Positions 1 through 8,216 of a stretch of DNA of 64,000 nucleotides are shown here, one piece after another. A program made the translations under genes and the position numbers. Within the stretch, counting starts at the first letter, position 1; each line of letters starts with the position of its first letter. Below the pieces are notes generated by a model, which was not told where the DNA came from, did no database searches, and worked only from the letters and a program-made list of their open reading frames with translations. The DNA lies in contig DASRER010000042.1 in NCBI GenBank assembly GCA_035651995.1, positions 1-64,000 of the forward strand, in the 5' to 3' direction. The stretch is from Terriglobales bacterium. Its GTDB lineage: Bacteria; Acidobacteriota; Terriglobia; Terriglobales; Acidobacteriaceae.

Positions 1-112
1 GCAAGAGGACTCAAACGCCGTCCCCTTGCCCCACACCCCCATCCCCGCTCACCACGAGGATGGAGTTAACATCAACGTTCGTATTCAGGAGTGTGCGGAG
101 TAAGGGGGCAGG

Positions 113-613
113 TCACAGGCCCGCGGCAGCGATGCCCGGGTTTACGGCAGAGTTCACTTCCCAGGTCGACGGCGACCACGCCAGCAAACCAGTGACGTAG
201 TTCATGCCCATGCATCCGCCGGTCTGGGAGTTGTCATTGCTGCTCGCGATCACCATATCCGCCGCGTTCGAAGAATCGACCGGGTCGAACTGAACTCCGG
301 TGGCCTGAGACTGGCTATTCCACATCTGTATAGCTGATGCGATTGGGCCCGCCATGTTCGAGTCCGCCTGAGTGCCGTTGCTTTCAACGTGGTATTTGAC
401 GTGAATCAGCCCATCGGACGAGCGTTCCATTGCAGAGATCTTGCAGTTTTGCAGCGTTCCGTCGCCGAAACATCCCGTTATTTGGCTGAAACCGACCTGT
501 GCGGTCAAGGCCAGTGAGATTGCGATCAATCCAATTCTTGCTGTAGTCTCACCCGCGCACCTCCAGTGAACGGCGCGGGTTACCTTACCCCCGGGTTTCC
601 GCAGAAACGTCAT
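113..613 (-). CDS. Secreted matrixin-like protein, apparently truncated
   Basis: The 166-residue product has a basic N-terminus and a hydrophobic stretch (about residues 25-44, ending near FSQ) that looks like a signal peptide. The middle part (about 88-140) resembles the first half of matrixin-type metalloproteases: a helix with AIQMWNSQSQATGVQF, then SSNAADMVIASS. The HExxH zinc site expected further on is missing, because the frame stops after AAAGL and no frame in the remaining 112 bases supplies it. It is divergent from moaA and their 5' ends are about 60 bases apart. It may be a decayed gene or an unrelated short secreted protein; only the secreted nature is reasonably safe. Confidence 0.45.
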   Translation of the reverse strand: MTFLRKPGGKVTRAVHWRCAGETTARIGLIAISLALTAQVGFSQITGCFGDGTLQNCKISAMERSSDGLIHVKYHVESNGTQADSNMAGPIASAIQMWNSQSQATGVQFDPVDSSNAADMVIASSNDNSQTGGCMGMNYVTGLLAWSPSTWEVNSAVNPGIAAAGL

Positions 614-652
614 GATGTGTCAAGCTTGGATTCTGGTCGCGCGGCGCGCCGA

Positions 653-658
653 TATAAT
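653..658 (+). promoter_or_regulatory. -10 box of moaA (TATAAT)
   Basis: A perfect TATAAT lies 16 bases before the chosen moaA ATG. No good -35 element stands at 17 bases; TTGGAT at 626-631 is too far away. The implied leader is only about 10 bases and has no Shine-Dalgarno sequence. Confidence 0.5.
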
Positions 659-674
659 CGCGGTAGCCAGCCAA

Positions 675-1697
675 ATGACTCTCCACGACACATTCCGCCG
701 CCCCCTCCGCAGCCTGCGGGTCTCGGTCACCGACCGCTGCAACCTGCGCTGCGAGTACTGCATGCCCCAGGAGGAGTACGTGTGGCTGGAGCGCCACGCG
801 CTGCTCAGCTTCGAGGAGATCGCGCGCCTTACAGAAATCTTCACCAATCTGGGCGTGGACAAGCTCCGCCTCACCGGCGGCGAGCCGCTGCTGCGCCGCG
901 ACCTGGACAAGCTGGTCACCCTGCTGCGGCGGAATCCGGGCGTCCGCGATCTGGCGCTCACCACCAACGGCCTGCTGCTGCCGGAGCAGGCTCGCGCTCT
1001 GCGAACCGCCGGCCTCGATCGCATCACGCTCTCGCTCGACACTCTGCGTCCCGATCGCTTCCGCGCCCTCACTCGTCGCGACGCTCACGCGCGGGTGCTG
1101 GAGGGCCTTGCCGCGGCCCGCGCCGCCGGCTTCAGCGGCATGAAGATCAACGCGGTCATCGTGCGCGGGTTCAACCACGACGAGATCGCCGACCTGATCG
1201 AATTCGGCCGCGAGCACGAGTCTGAAGTCCGATTCATCGAGTACATGGACGTGGGCGGCGCCACGCGCTGGTCGAGCGCGCAGGTCTTCTGCAAGACTGA
1301 AATCCTCGCGGCGCTTGAGCGGCGTTACGGACGCATTACCCCCGAAGGCGGCCAGGGCTCGGCGCCGGCTGAGCGTTTCCGCCTAGCCGACGGCACGCGC
1401 TTCGGCGTCATCTCCAGCACAACCCAGCCGTTCTGCGGCGCCTGCGATCGCGCCCGCCTCACCGCCGACGGCGTCTTCTTTCTCTGCCTCTACGCCCGCG
1501 ACGGCATCGACCTCAAGCAGATTCTCCGCTCCGGCGCCGGCCCCGCCCAGATCGCCGCGCGCATCGCCGATGCCTGGCGCGGCCGCACCGACCGCGGCGC
1601 CGAGGAGCGCCTTCAGGTCGCCCAGCGCGCCCCGCTCTTCCAGATTCAGGACCTGCGCAGCGATCCTCACCGCGAAATGCACACCCGAGGCGGGTGA
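675..1697 (+). CDS. moaA: GTP 3',8-cyclase MoaA (molybdenum cofactor step 1)
   Basis: This 340-residue radical-SAM enzyme converts GTP to 3',8-cyclo-GTP, the first step of molybdopterin synthesis. The N-terminal cluster motif is CNLRCEYC (Cys22, 26, 29) followed by the GGEPLLR SAM motif. The second cluster motif is FCGACDRARL (Cys254, 257) with Cys271. The chain ends in the double glycine (HTRGG) that MoaA inserts into its own active site. The frame is open from 612, but homology begins at MTLHDTFRRPLRSLR, so the ATG at 675 is chosen; it follows a TATAAT box. No other moa gene is in the window. Confidence 0.96.
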   Translation: MTLHDTFRRPLRSLRVSVTDRCNLRCEYCMPQEEYVWLERHALLSFEEIARLTEIFTNLGVDKLRLTGGEPLLRRDLDKLVTLLRRNPGVRDLALTTNGLLLPEQARALRTAGLDRITLSLDTLRPDRFRALTRRDAHARVLEGLAAARAAGFSGMKINAVIVRGFNHDEIADLIEFGREHESEVRFIEYMDVGGATRWSSAQVFCKTEILAALERRYGRITPEGGQGSAPAERFRLADGTRFGVISSTTQPFCGACDRARLTADGVFFLCLYARDGIDLKQILRSGAGPAQIAARIADAWRGRTDRGAEERLQVAQRAPLFQIQDLRSDPHREMHTRGG

Positions 1698-1807
1698 CCC
1701 TCCCGAGTTGACAGTCCGCGTTTTGCGCATGGTGGCGCATTCGAACCCGTTTACAACCGCTTTGGCACGGCGCTATGCTGCAGCGCGGTTCCGGGAGTCA
1801 TGAATTG

Positions 1808-2674
1808 ATGCGACGCATTGTCACCGCCCTCGTCCTGCTTCTATGCACCATTTCCGCGACCGCCCGAGCTGCCGACGACAACGAGAAGCTGACGCCGGAA
1901 GAGCTGGTATCGCGGCATCTGGCGTCGGTCGGCGCCGCCGAGGCGCGCGCCGCGGCGCGCTCGCGCGCGGCCACCGGCGCCGTGGCTTATCGCACCATCA
2001 CGCCCGGCAATTCGCGGCTTGACGGCACCGCACAACTGGCCTCCGACGGCAAAAAGATGCGCTGGGCGTTCAGCTTCAACAACGACGTTTACACCGGGGA
2101 GGATGTCCTTTTCGACGGCTCCAAGCTCATGGTTGCGTACCTGCGCACCGGCAGCCGCTCCAAGCTGGGCGACTTCATCTACGCGCGCGACGTCCTGATG
2201 AAGGAAGGTTTGCTTGGCGGAACGCTCTCCACCGGATGGCCGCTGCTGGACGTGGGGAGCAGCAAGCCCAAGCTGCGCTATGCCGGACTGAAAAAGTGGG
2301 AAGGGCAGCAGGTCCACGAACTTGATTACGAGCCGCGCAAGAACACGGACGTGAAAATCCAGCTCTTCTTCGAGCCGGAGAGCTACCGGCACGTCGGCTC
2401 GCAATACACGGTCATCATCCCGGCCAGCACCAGCACGGCGGGCGTCGCCAGCGTAAGGGGAGCCGGCGCCAGCGGCGTGGGAACTCGCGACCGCCGATAT
2501 GTGCTGAAGGAGACGTTCGGGAAATTCCAGAACACCGGCGGCGTGGTTCTGCCGGCGCAATGGTCCATCGACCTGGCCGCCGACGGCGAATTCAGCTTCG
2601 AGTATCGCTGGGACCTGAGTTTCGACAAGCTGGCCAACATGCCGGTCGATCCCAACAGCTTCGTCGGGCGTTGA
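1808..2674 (+). CDS. Exported protein of LolA/LppX-like type, function unknown
   Basis: The 288-residue product starts MRRIVTALVLLLCTISATARA, a clear signal peptide; an upstream in-frame ATG at 1775 would bury it. The mature part begins with LTPEELVSRHLASVGAAEARA and goes on with many alternating beta-type segments. This pattern is typical of acidobacterial proteins that resemble outer-membrane lipoprotein-sorting proteins (one beta sheet binding a lipid). No catalytic motif is visible. The gene lies about 110 bases after moaA and ends 6 bases from the end of the convergent HD-GYP gene. The fold assignment is an inference from pattern. Confidence 0.75.
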   Translation: MRRIVTALVLLLCTISATARAADDNEKLTPEELVSRHLASVGAAEARAAARSRAATGAVAYRTITPGNSRLDGTAQLASDGKKMRWAFSFNNDVYTGEDVLFDGSKLMVAYLRTGSRSKLGDFIYARDVLMKEGLLGGTLSTGWPLLDVGSSKPKLRYAGLKKWEGQQVHELDYEPRKNTDVKIQLFFEPESYRHVGSQYTVIIPASTSTAGVASVRGAGASGVGTRDRRYVLKETFGKFQNTGGVVLPAQWSIDLAADGEFSFEYRWDLSFDKLANMPVDPNSFVGR

Positions 2675-2680
2675 ACGCGA

Positions 2681-3664
2681 TCAGCCTGTTGCGGCACGGT
2701 GCGCGTTCTCCGGGATTGCGTCGCTGGTCATCATCTGCTCGAAGGTGGCGAACACGTACGGGTCCCACCAGCCGCGGTTCACCTCATCCTGCATCGTCTC
2801 CAGCGCCTGCTCCAGGGAACAGGCACGTTTGTAGGGGCGGTCGGTGGTGAGGGCGTCATACACGTCAACCACCTGGAGGACGCGCGCCGTGATCGGAACT
2901 TGCTCGCCGCGCAGCCCATCGGGATAGCCCGAGCCATCGCGGCGCTCGTGGTGGCTGCGGATGATGGGCAGCACGTCGCGAAACGAATGCAGCGGCGAAC
3001 AGATGCGTTCGCCGACCACGGTGTGCTGCTTCATCACGGCGAACTCTTCGGACGTCAGCCTGGCCGGCTTCAGGAGCACGGCGTCAGGCACGGCCACCTT
3101 GCCGATATCGTGCACGATGCCGGCACAGCGCAGGGTCTTGATCTGGTCGTCGCTGAGGCCGCACTCCTGCCCGAGTCGCGCGGCGTACGAGGCCAGCCGC
3201 TGGCAGTGCCCGACCGTGTACGGGTCCTTGCCCTCGATGCTCTCGGCCAGCGCGAAGAGCACGGCTTCGGCGTGCTCCAGTTCGTCGGTGAAGTGCTTCA
3301 GGCTGAGCAGCGAGCGCACGCGTGCCAGCAGTTCCACGCGCTGCACCGGTTTGTTCAGCAGGTCGTCCCCGCCGGCCTCGATGCCGCGTACGCGGTCTTC
3401 GAGGGCCGTAAGGCCGGTAATGAAAACCACTGGCTGCAGGCGCGTGTCGGGATCGGCTTTGATGGCGCGGCATACATCGAAGCCGCTCAGGCCGGGCATC
3501 TGCACGTCGAGCAGGACCAGGTCCGGACGCAGCACCCCGAACCGATGGAGGGCGGTATGGCCGTCGGTAACCTGCACAACGGTGTAGCCCGCTTCGCACA
3601 GTATTTCCGTAATCAGCTCGCGGTTCTGCGCGTCGTCGTCGGCAATCAGGATAGTTTCGCTCAT
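2681..3664 (-). CDS. Response regulator with HD-GYP c-di-GMP phosphodiesterase domain
   Basis: The 327-residue protein has a receiver domain (1-120: acidic Asp9-Asp11, phosphoacceptor Asp53 in LLDVQMP, Lys105) and an HD-GYP domain (about 130-315). The second part carries VHDIGKVAVPD (His185-Asp186) and the signature HHERRDGSGYPDGL (238-251), so it should hydrolyse cyclic di-GMP in the cytoplasm when phosphorylated. The start MSETILIADDD at 3664 is preferred over an upstream methionine because receiver homology begins there. It is divergent from the single-domain receiver at 3899, and no kinase is adjacent. Confidence 0.93.
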   Translation of the reverse strand: MSETILIADDDAQNRELITEILCEAGYTVVQVTDGHTALHRFGVLRPDLVLLDVQMPGLSGFDVCRAIKADPDTRLQPVVFITGLTALEDRVRGIEAGGDDLLNKPVQRVELLARVRSLLSLKHFTDELEHAEAVLFALAESIEGKDPYTVGHCQRLASYAARLGQECGLSDDQIKTLRCAGIVHDIGKVAVPDAVLLKPARLTSEEFAVMKQHTVVGERICSPLHSFRDVLPIIRSHHERRDGSGYPDGLRGEQVPITARVLQVVDVYDALTTDRPYKRACSLEQALETMQDEVNRGWWDPYVFATFEQMMTSDAIPENAHRAATG

Positions 3665-3898
3665 GATCGGCCCGGGCCGGGTGAGGTTGCAGGCCCTCAT
3701 CCGGCTTCTCTGCCGGACTACTCACAGTACGGCACATATCGGCCGACGAACGCAGGGAAGCAGCGCATGAGCGTTTGCGCAGGCCCGTTTTGGTTACATC
3801 GGATTCTTGGCGGGTGCCGGAATGGGAATCGAATGGCGTAAACTGAGCAGGAGCACGCCTGCGCAAGAAGGTGTTTGTGACACGATAGGTGAGGAACA

Positions 3899-4303
3899 TT
3901 GCCGCCCTTGAAAACGCTGGTAGTGGAAGACGATCCCGTTGCGCTGGAGCTGATCAGCCAGACCCTCACGCTGCTGGGCGCCGAGGTCACCGCCAAGTCC
4001 GACAGCGTGGAAGCGCAGCGCCTGCTGAACACTATCGCGTTTGACGCTGTCTTTCTCGACCTGGAAATGCCCCAGTTGGGCGGGCTTGAGCTCACCCAGT
4101 CGATACGGCGCAACGGCATCAATCGCAAGTCGCCCATCGTGGTGGTCACCAGCCACAAGGACTCGCAGCACATGGACCAGGCGTTCAAGTCCGGTGCCAC
4201 CTTTGTGCTCTACAAGCCCATTGATCGCGAAAAGCTGCGCAAGGTGTTGGCCATGCTCTCCAACCAGAGCAAGGTAACCCCGGCTGGCGGAGCATCGCGG
4301 TAG
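3899..4303 (+). CDS. Single-domain receiver response regulator
   Basis: The 134-residue protein is a bare CheY-like receiver: Asp11-Asp12, phosphoacceptor Asp54 in FLDLEMP, Thr84 in VVVTSH and Lys106 in YKPID. A 20-residue tail follows and no output domain is present. The start is TTG at 3899, with a strong Shine-Dalgarno (AGGTGAGGA, 3887-3895) just before it, and no in-frame ATG stands near the N-terminus. Its output is probably a protein partner. The next gene on the same strand, 140 bases on, belongs to an unknown family and could be that partner; this is inference from position only. Confidence 0.9.
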   Translation: MPPLKTLVVEDDPVALELISQTLTLLGAEVTAKSDSVEAQRLLNTIAFDAVFLDLEMPQLGGLELTQSIRRNGINRKSPIVVVTSHKDSQHMDQAFKSGATFVLYKPIDREKLRKVLAMLSNQSKVTPAGGASR

Positions 4304-4443
4304 TGGGGCGCACATTCGGCGTCTGCATTCGTCCCGCGGCAGTTGATGGTCTCGATTCTCTTGAGGCAGGTGGTTCTGTTCTTTCCCGGCCAGCTATGGT
4401 TCACTAGCCTGGCTCAGGTACTCGCCTCATTACTGCGGCCCTT

Positions 4444-6120
4444 TTGAACCGTCTGCAAGTAACAGCCCTGACGCTGGCAGACACAGCCAGCCTTGGCGCA
4501 ACCGAATTGGCACGAGACCCAATGCTCCCAGAAAGCATGGGACAAACATCGCGGCAAGCTTCCTCGGGACAGGGCCTGGCGGCACGTTGGCGTATGGCGC
4601 GGCGGGTCTATCCCGTCTATACCTCGATAGCGAAAGCATTCCGGCTCACCGATCCTCCCATCGCGTCGCTGGAAGAACTGAAAGAAGGCTCTGAACCGGA
4701 AGCCCTTCGTGTGGTCGAAGCATGGGTGGACGAACTCGACAAGCAGGTCAAGGCGCACCACCTCCGCCACATCCTGCAGAACGATGACGTGACCGCCGTC
4801 GAGCAGACCCTCGGTTACCTCAGCGAGCGCTATCTGAAGAAGGCGGCCCGCACCGACGCCGACCGCGACAAGTTGGACTTCCTCCTGGCGCAGTACGTGG
4901 CGGTCTGCGCCCCGCCCAGCTTCCATCGCCGCAAGCTGGAGCTTGACGACGTGGGCGAGATCCTCGAAGCCGTCATCGGGCCCTCGGCCGATGATGACCT
5001 CACGCTGCCGGCGCAGTTGGAAGAGCTGGTGGCCGCCACGCCCGGCATGACCAGCATGCGTGGCTTTGTGGACAGCAGGATCATCGAGCGCGGCCGCGCC
5101 CTCAAGGTCGCCGCCGGCGACCGGTATTTTGCCCCCGGCGCCCTGGTCGCCTTTACGCGCTTCAACTACGTGGTGCGGCGCACCTATCTGCGGCTCATGG
5201 ATGTGGAGCTGCAGGCCGTCGCCGCCAACCTGAAAAAACTCACCGAGCTGGGCGTGGAGACGGTGGATTGCCGCGGCATCGGTCTGGATGTGCAGCCGGT
5301 GGCGAAGCTGCAGGAACTGGTCGCCGGCTGGAAGCGGCCGCGGCTCACCGACTATAGCAACGACCAGCCGTTCGTGCAGGCCATGGAGTTGCGCGGCATC
5401 ACCGACGCGGCCGTGGCCGCCGCTGATCCGCAGCAACAGATTCGCGAGCTGCGGCAGCAGGTGGCCGAGCTCCTGGCGCAGTTCCAGCAGGTGTCGCGCG
5501 AGGTGGAAGCGCTGCGCCGCGAGCACCGCGAATCTGCGGCGGCGCCCGCAGTGAGCAAGCCTGCGCCGCCCATTCCAAGCGTCCCTGCGCCGGCGCCGGC
5601 TTCGCCATCCCCGGCAAACGCTCCGGCTGCGACTCCGGCGCCGCCACCGGCCGCCAGCTCTCCTGCCCCGGCTCCGCCAACAACCGCAGCCGCGCCGCCG
5701 GCGCCGTTGGACCCTGCGGCGGCGGAAGAACTGATCGTCGAGTTCACCGAGCGCATCACCAACGAGATTTCCTCGAAAGCATCCAAGAAGGCGGGTGGGC
5801 GCGCCAGGAGCATTACGATCGGCAACCAGGCGCTGCTGCTCACCGAAGCCGAAATTGCCGCCTTCGAGAATCCGGCGAGCGATGAAGTGGGACTGCGGCG
5901 CTGCGTGGCGGTGCGCGCCATCCTGATCGCCTCGGTGGAGTCGCGCGGCCGCGACGCCATGCCGATGCGCAACGCGGTGGCCCTGGGGCAGGCCGAGCTG
6001 GCTCGCGCCGAGAAAGCGGAAGCGGCCGCTTCCGGTGACGCAAAAGCCGCCATGGCCACTTCACGCGCCCGGCTGGCCGCCGTGGTTCGGCATGCCGCCA
6101 CGCAGGCGCGCTCTTCCTAA
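4444..6120 (+). CDS. Unknown protein, long member of a tail-to-tail paralogue pair
   Basis: I do not recognise this family. The product (558 residues from TTG at 4444; ATG at 4522 would give 532) has a mostly helical N-terminal region (about 45-335) and a coiled coil of heptads around QQQIRELRQQVAELLAQF. Then come a Pro/Ala-rich linker of about 75 residues and a separate C-terminal helical domain (about 425-558). There is no signal peptide or membrane segment. The N-terminal region matches the convergent gene at 6155-7405: shared segments include the GSEPE helix, RHILQN/RQILQN and TDADRDKLDFLLAQY...AVCAPPSF. Only this copy has the C-terminal domain. Confidence 0.85.
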   Translation: MNRLQVTALTLADTASLGATELARDPMLPESMGQTSRQASSGQGLAARWRMARRVYPVYTSIAKAFRLTDPPIASLEELKEGSEPEALRVVEAWVDELDKQVKAHHLRHILQNDDVTAVEQTLGYLSERYLKKAARTDADRDKLDFLLAQYVAVCAPPSFHRRKLELDDVGEILEAVIGPSADDDLTLPAQLEELVAATPGMTSMRGFVDSRIIERGRALKVAAGDRYFAPGALVAFTRFNYVVRRTYLRLMDVELQAVAANLKKLTELGVETVDCRGIGLDVQPVAKLQELVAGWKRPRLTDYSNDQPFVQAMELRGITDAAVAAADPQQQIRELRQQVAELLAQFQQVSREVEALRREHRESAAAPAVSKPAPPIPSVPAPAPASPSPANAPAATPAPPPAASSPAPAPPTTAAAPPAPLDPAAAEELIVEFTERITNEISSKASKKAGGRARSITIGNQALLLTEAEIAAFENPASDEVGLRRCVAVRAILIASVESRGRDAMPMRNAVALGQAELARAEKAEAAASGDAKAAMATSRARLAAVVRHAATQARSS

Positions 6121-6154
6121 AGTTTGCGAATCATTTTCCCAGGACCGGCGGGCC

Positions 6155-7405
6155 TCAGATGCGCAGCACGTCGCCTTCGGGGGTGGCCGCTGCCGCCATC
6201 TTGGCCACGCCCTGACCCGCGCTCTTGGCCGCCCGCGGTGGTTCCCCCGCGTCCAGTTCAAGGACCGGCCGGTCTGACGCTGCGCTCGACGCAGCGGTGT
6301 TCAGCGAGCCTCGATCACGCAGCGCCACCTGCAATGCCGAGTGCATGGCCTCCACTGCGGCACGCAGTTCCGCTACTTCTGCCCTGAGCTGCGCCACGGT
6401 GGCGGCGAGTTCGGCATTGGCGGCCGACGCGCGGGCCGGGGCTTGCGCGCTCCCGGCGCTCAACGCGCCCTCCACGACGGCGCGCAATTCCATCAGCCGC
6501 GCAAAGCTGCTGTCGCTGCTGCCACCGTATGCCCATGCGGTTTCCGTGCGAGTAGTGCGGCAGATTTCTTCAATGTAAGCCAGGCGTTCCGTTTGCAGAC
6601 CCGCGCTGCGGCAATCCAGCGACTCAACCCCGCTCTCGCCCAGCTTGCGCAAGCCCGTCTCGATCGCGTCCAGATCGAGATCGCGAAGGCGCGTGCAATG
6701 GCGGCGCAGCAGCCATGTAAAGCGCGTGAAGGTGAGCAGGGCGCTCGGGCCAAAGTACTTCTCCCCGGCTCCCGCCTTGGCTTCGCGTCCTTTTTCGATG
6801 ATGCCGGCGCGCAGCAGTTGGCGCAGGCTGGTGGCGCGCTGCATGTCGGCGATCATCGGCTCCAGGTGTTCGAGCCAGCTCGGCGGTTCCGTGGGACACT
6901 CGCCCAGCACCGGCTCCAGCACCTCGGCCATGTCTTCCAGCGTGATTTCCTTCTGCTGGAAGCTGGGCGGCGCGCACACCGCGAAGTACTGCGCCAGCAG
7001 GAAGTCCAACTTGTCGCGGTCGGCCTCGGTCTTCGACGGTTTGCTCAGGTAGCGATTGATCAGGCTGTGCAGGCGGTCTTCGGTGACGCGGCTGTCGGCG
7101 TTCTGCAGGATCTGGCGGAACTGGTGCACCTGGATGCGGTCGTCCATCTCCGACATCCACGCCCCGACGCGCTCGATGATTTCCGGCTCGGAGCCGTCGC
7201 GCAGCGCGCGCACGTCCTTGTACGGCGGCTCGCCCAGGCGGAACTGTGCCGCCAGCGCCATGTACAGCGGGTAAAGCCGGCGCGCCTCACGCCATCCCGC
7301 CACCAGACTGGTACCGCGAGCTGCCACCTGAAAATCCGCTTTCTCCGGGCCGCAGAACGGCCCAGACAGGCTTTCCCTGATCTCATCAAGTATGCACGCC
7401 GCCAC
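6155..7405 (-). CDS. Unknown protein, short member of the paralogue pair
   Basis: The 416-residue product aligns over most of its length with the N-terminal region of the convergent gene at 4444-6120. Conserved stretches include WREARRLYPLY, RQILQNADS, TEADRDKLDFLLAQYFAVCAPPSF, EKGREAKAGAGEKYFGPSALLTFTRF and SLDCRSAGLQ. It ends with a coiled coil (ATVAQLRAEVAELRAAVEAM) and a short Ala-rich tail, and lacks the long linker and C-terminal domain. The start is GTG at 7405, because a stop codon lies shortly upstream and no ATG precedes the homology. The two genes end only 34 bases apart. Function is unknown. Confidence 0.83.
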   Translation of the reverse strand: MAACILDEIRESLSGPFCGPEKADFQVAARGTSLVAGWREARRLYPLYMALAAQFRLGEPPYKDVRALRDGSEPEIIERVGAWMSEMDDRIQVHQFRQILQNADSRVTEDRLHSLINRYLSKPSKTEADRDKLDFLLAQYFAVCAPPSFQQKEITLEDMAEVLEPVLGECPTEPPSWLEHLEPMIADMQRATSLRQLLRAGIIEKGREAKAGAGEKYFGPSALLTFTRFTWLLRRHCTRLRDLDLDAIETGLRKLGESGVESLDCRSAGLQTERLAYIEEICRTTRTETAWAYGGSSDSSFARLMELRAVVEGALSAGSAQAPARASAANAELAATVAQLRAEVAELRAAVEAMHSALQVALRDRGSLNTAASSAASDRPVLELDAGEPPRAAKSAGQGVAKMAAAATPEGDVLRI

Positions 7406-7674
7406 CAGTTGCGCCAGCGCACAAAAGCGCTCGGTCTCACTTTAGTAACGGGCTGAAACGGGCGGTTTTCCCGAAATGGCACGGCGCATGCCAGCGCGCG
7501 ATTCCTGGCCTGCAATATCCGGCTGCGAGGTGACGAAAGGGAAATGAACGAGCGGAGGCCAGGCCCCACCAGGGCGTCAAGTGGCGCCGGTTCGTGGGGT
7601 TACGCCAGCTTACGATGCGGCCGGGCGCGGGCATCCGAACTCTGGGCGCGACATCCAATCCCTAGAGGCGAGCC

Positions 7675-7875
7675 ATGACTGATAAGCCGGAGCATGGCCG
7701 CGATTTGACCCCCACGCCGCCCACGGCCAGCGGGGGCGACGCGGAAGACCAGCTCACAAAGGCCCGCAATGCCGTCCGCGAGAAAGGCCTCGACAAGACG
7801 CTGGCCGACACGTTTCCCACCAGCGACCCGCCTTCCAGCATCCCCGATCCGGAGATCGACGACGAAGCCGCGTGA
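7675..7875 (+). CDS. Small acidic protein with FPTSDPPS motif
   Basis: The 66-residue hydrophilic product ends with DKTLADTFPTSDPPSSIPDPEIDDEAA. A D-x-F-P-x-S-D-P-P-S motif is shared by many very short, uncharacterised bacterial proteins, which supports this as a real gene. There is no signal peptide or membrane segment, and the composition suggests a disordered protein. The ATG follows GGCGAG a few bases upstream. It lies alone between the GTG start of the paralogue gene and the tRNA on the other strand. Confidence 0.7.
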   Translation: MTDKPEHGRDLTPTPPTASGGDAEDQLTKARNAVREKGLDKTLADTFPTSDPPSSIPDPEIDDEAA

Positions 7876-7910
7876 GGTCTGGACTGAGGACCGGGAACTG
7901 AAGACTGTTC

Positions 7911-7985
7911 TGGAGCGGGAGACGGGGATCGAACCCGCGACATCCAGCTTGGGAAGCTGGCGTTCTACCGCTGAACTACTCCCGC
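7911..7985 (-). tRNA. tRNA-Gly (anticodon CCC)
   Basis: Read on the minus strand the 72-base body folds as a full cloverleaf: acceptor GCGGGAG/CTCCCGC, D-stem GTTC/GAAC, anticodon stem CCAGC/GCTGG around the loop TTCCCAA (anticodon CCC), and T-arm loop TTCGATC. The discriminator base is T. The CCA end is encoded (7911-7913), giving 75 bases. It reads GGG codons. It is a single tRNA, with the pilin operon terminator about 190 bases away on the same strand. Confidence 0.96.
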
Positions 7986-8172
7986 TCGCATCTAATGACG
8001 CGTAAAACCGCACGACAGGCTGATTTCCCGCTGCTGAAGCGGGTTTGCGTCGTTGTGCGCCGAACTGCCCGGCGATGTTCTCTCAACCCACTAAGCCCGC
8101 CGAACATGTCGGCCATGGTAACACAGCGCCACACCGGTAACCCGACGCTTCGCGGCACCCTCTATTAAAGAA

Positions 8173-8195
8173 GGCCGGCGAGCAGCTCGCCGGCC
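8173..8195 (-). terminator. Rho-independent terminator of the minor pilin operon
   Basis: A perfect 10-bp stem (GGCCGGCGAG / CTCGCCGGCC) closes a 3-base loop. On the minus strand it begins about 22 bases after the pilX-like stop codon and is followed by CTTCTTTAAT, a moderate T tract. Confidence 0.8.
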
Positions 8196-8216
8196 CGCGA
8201 CACACCTGATTGCCCT

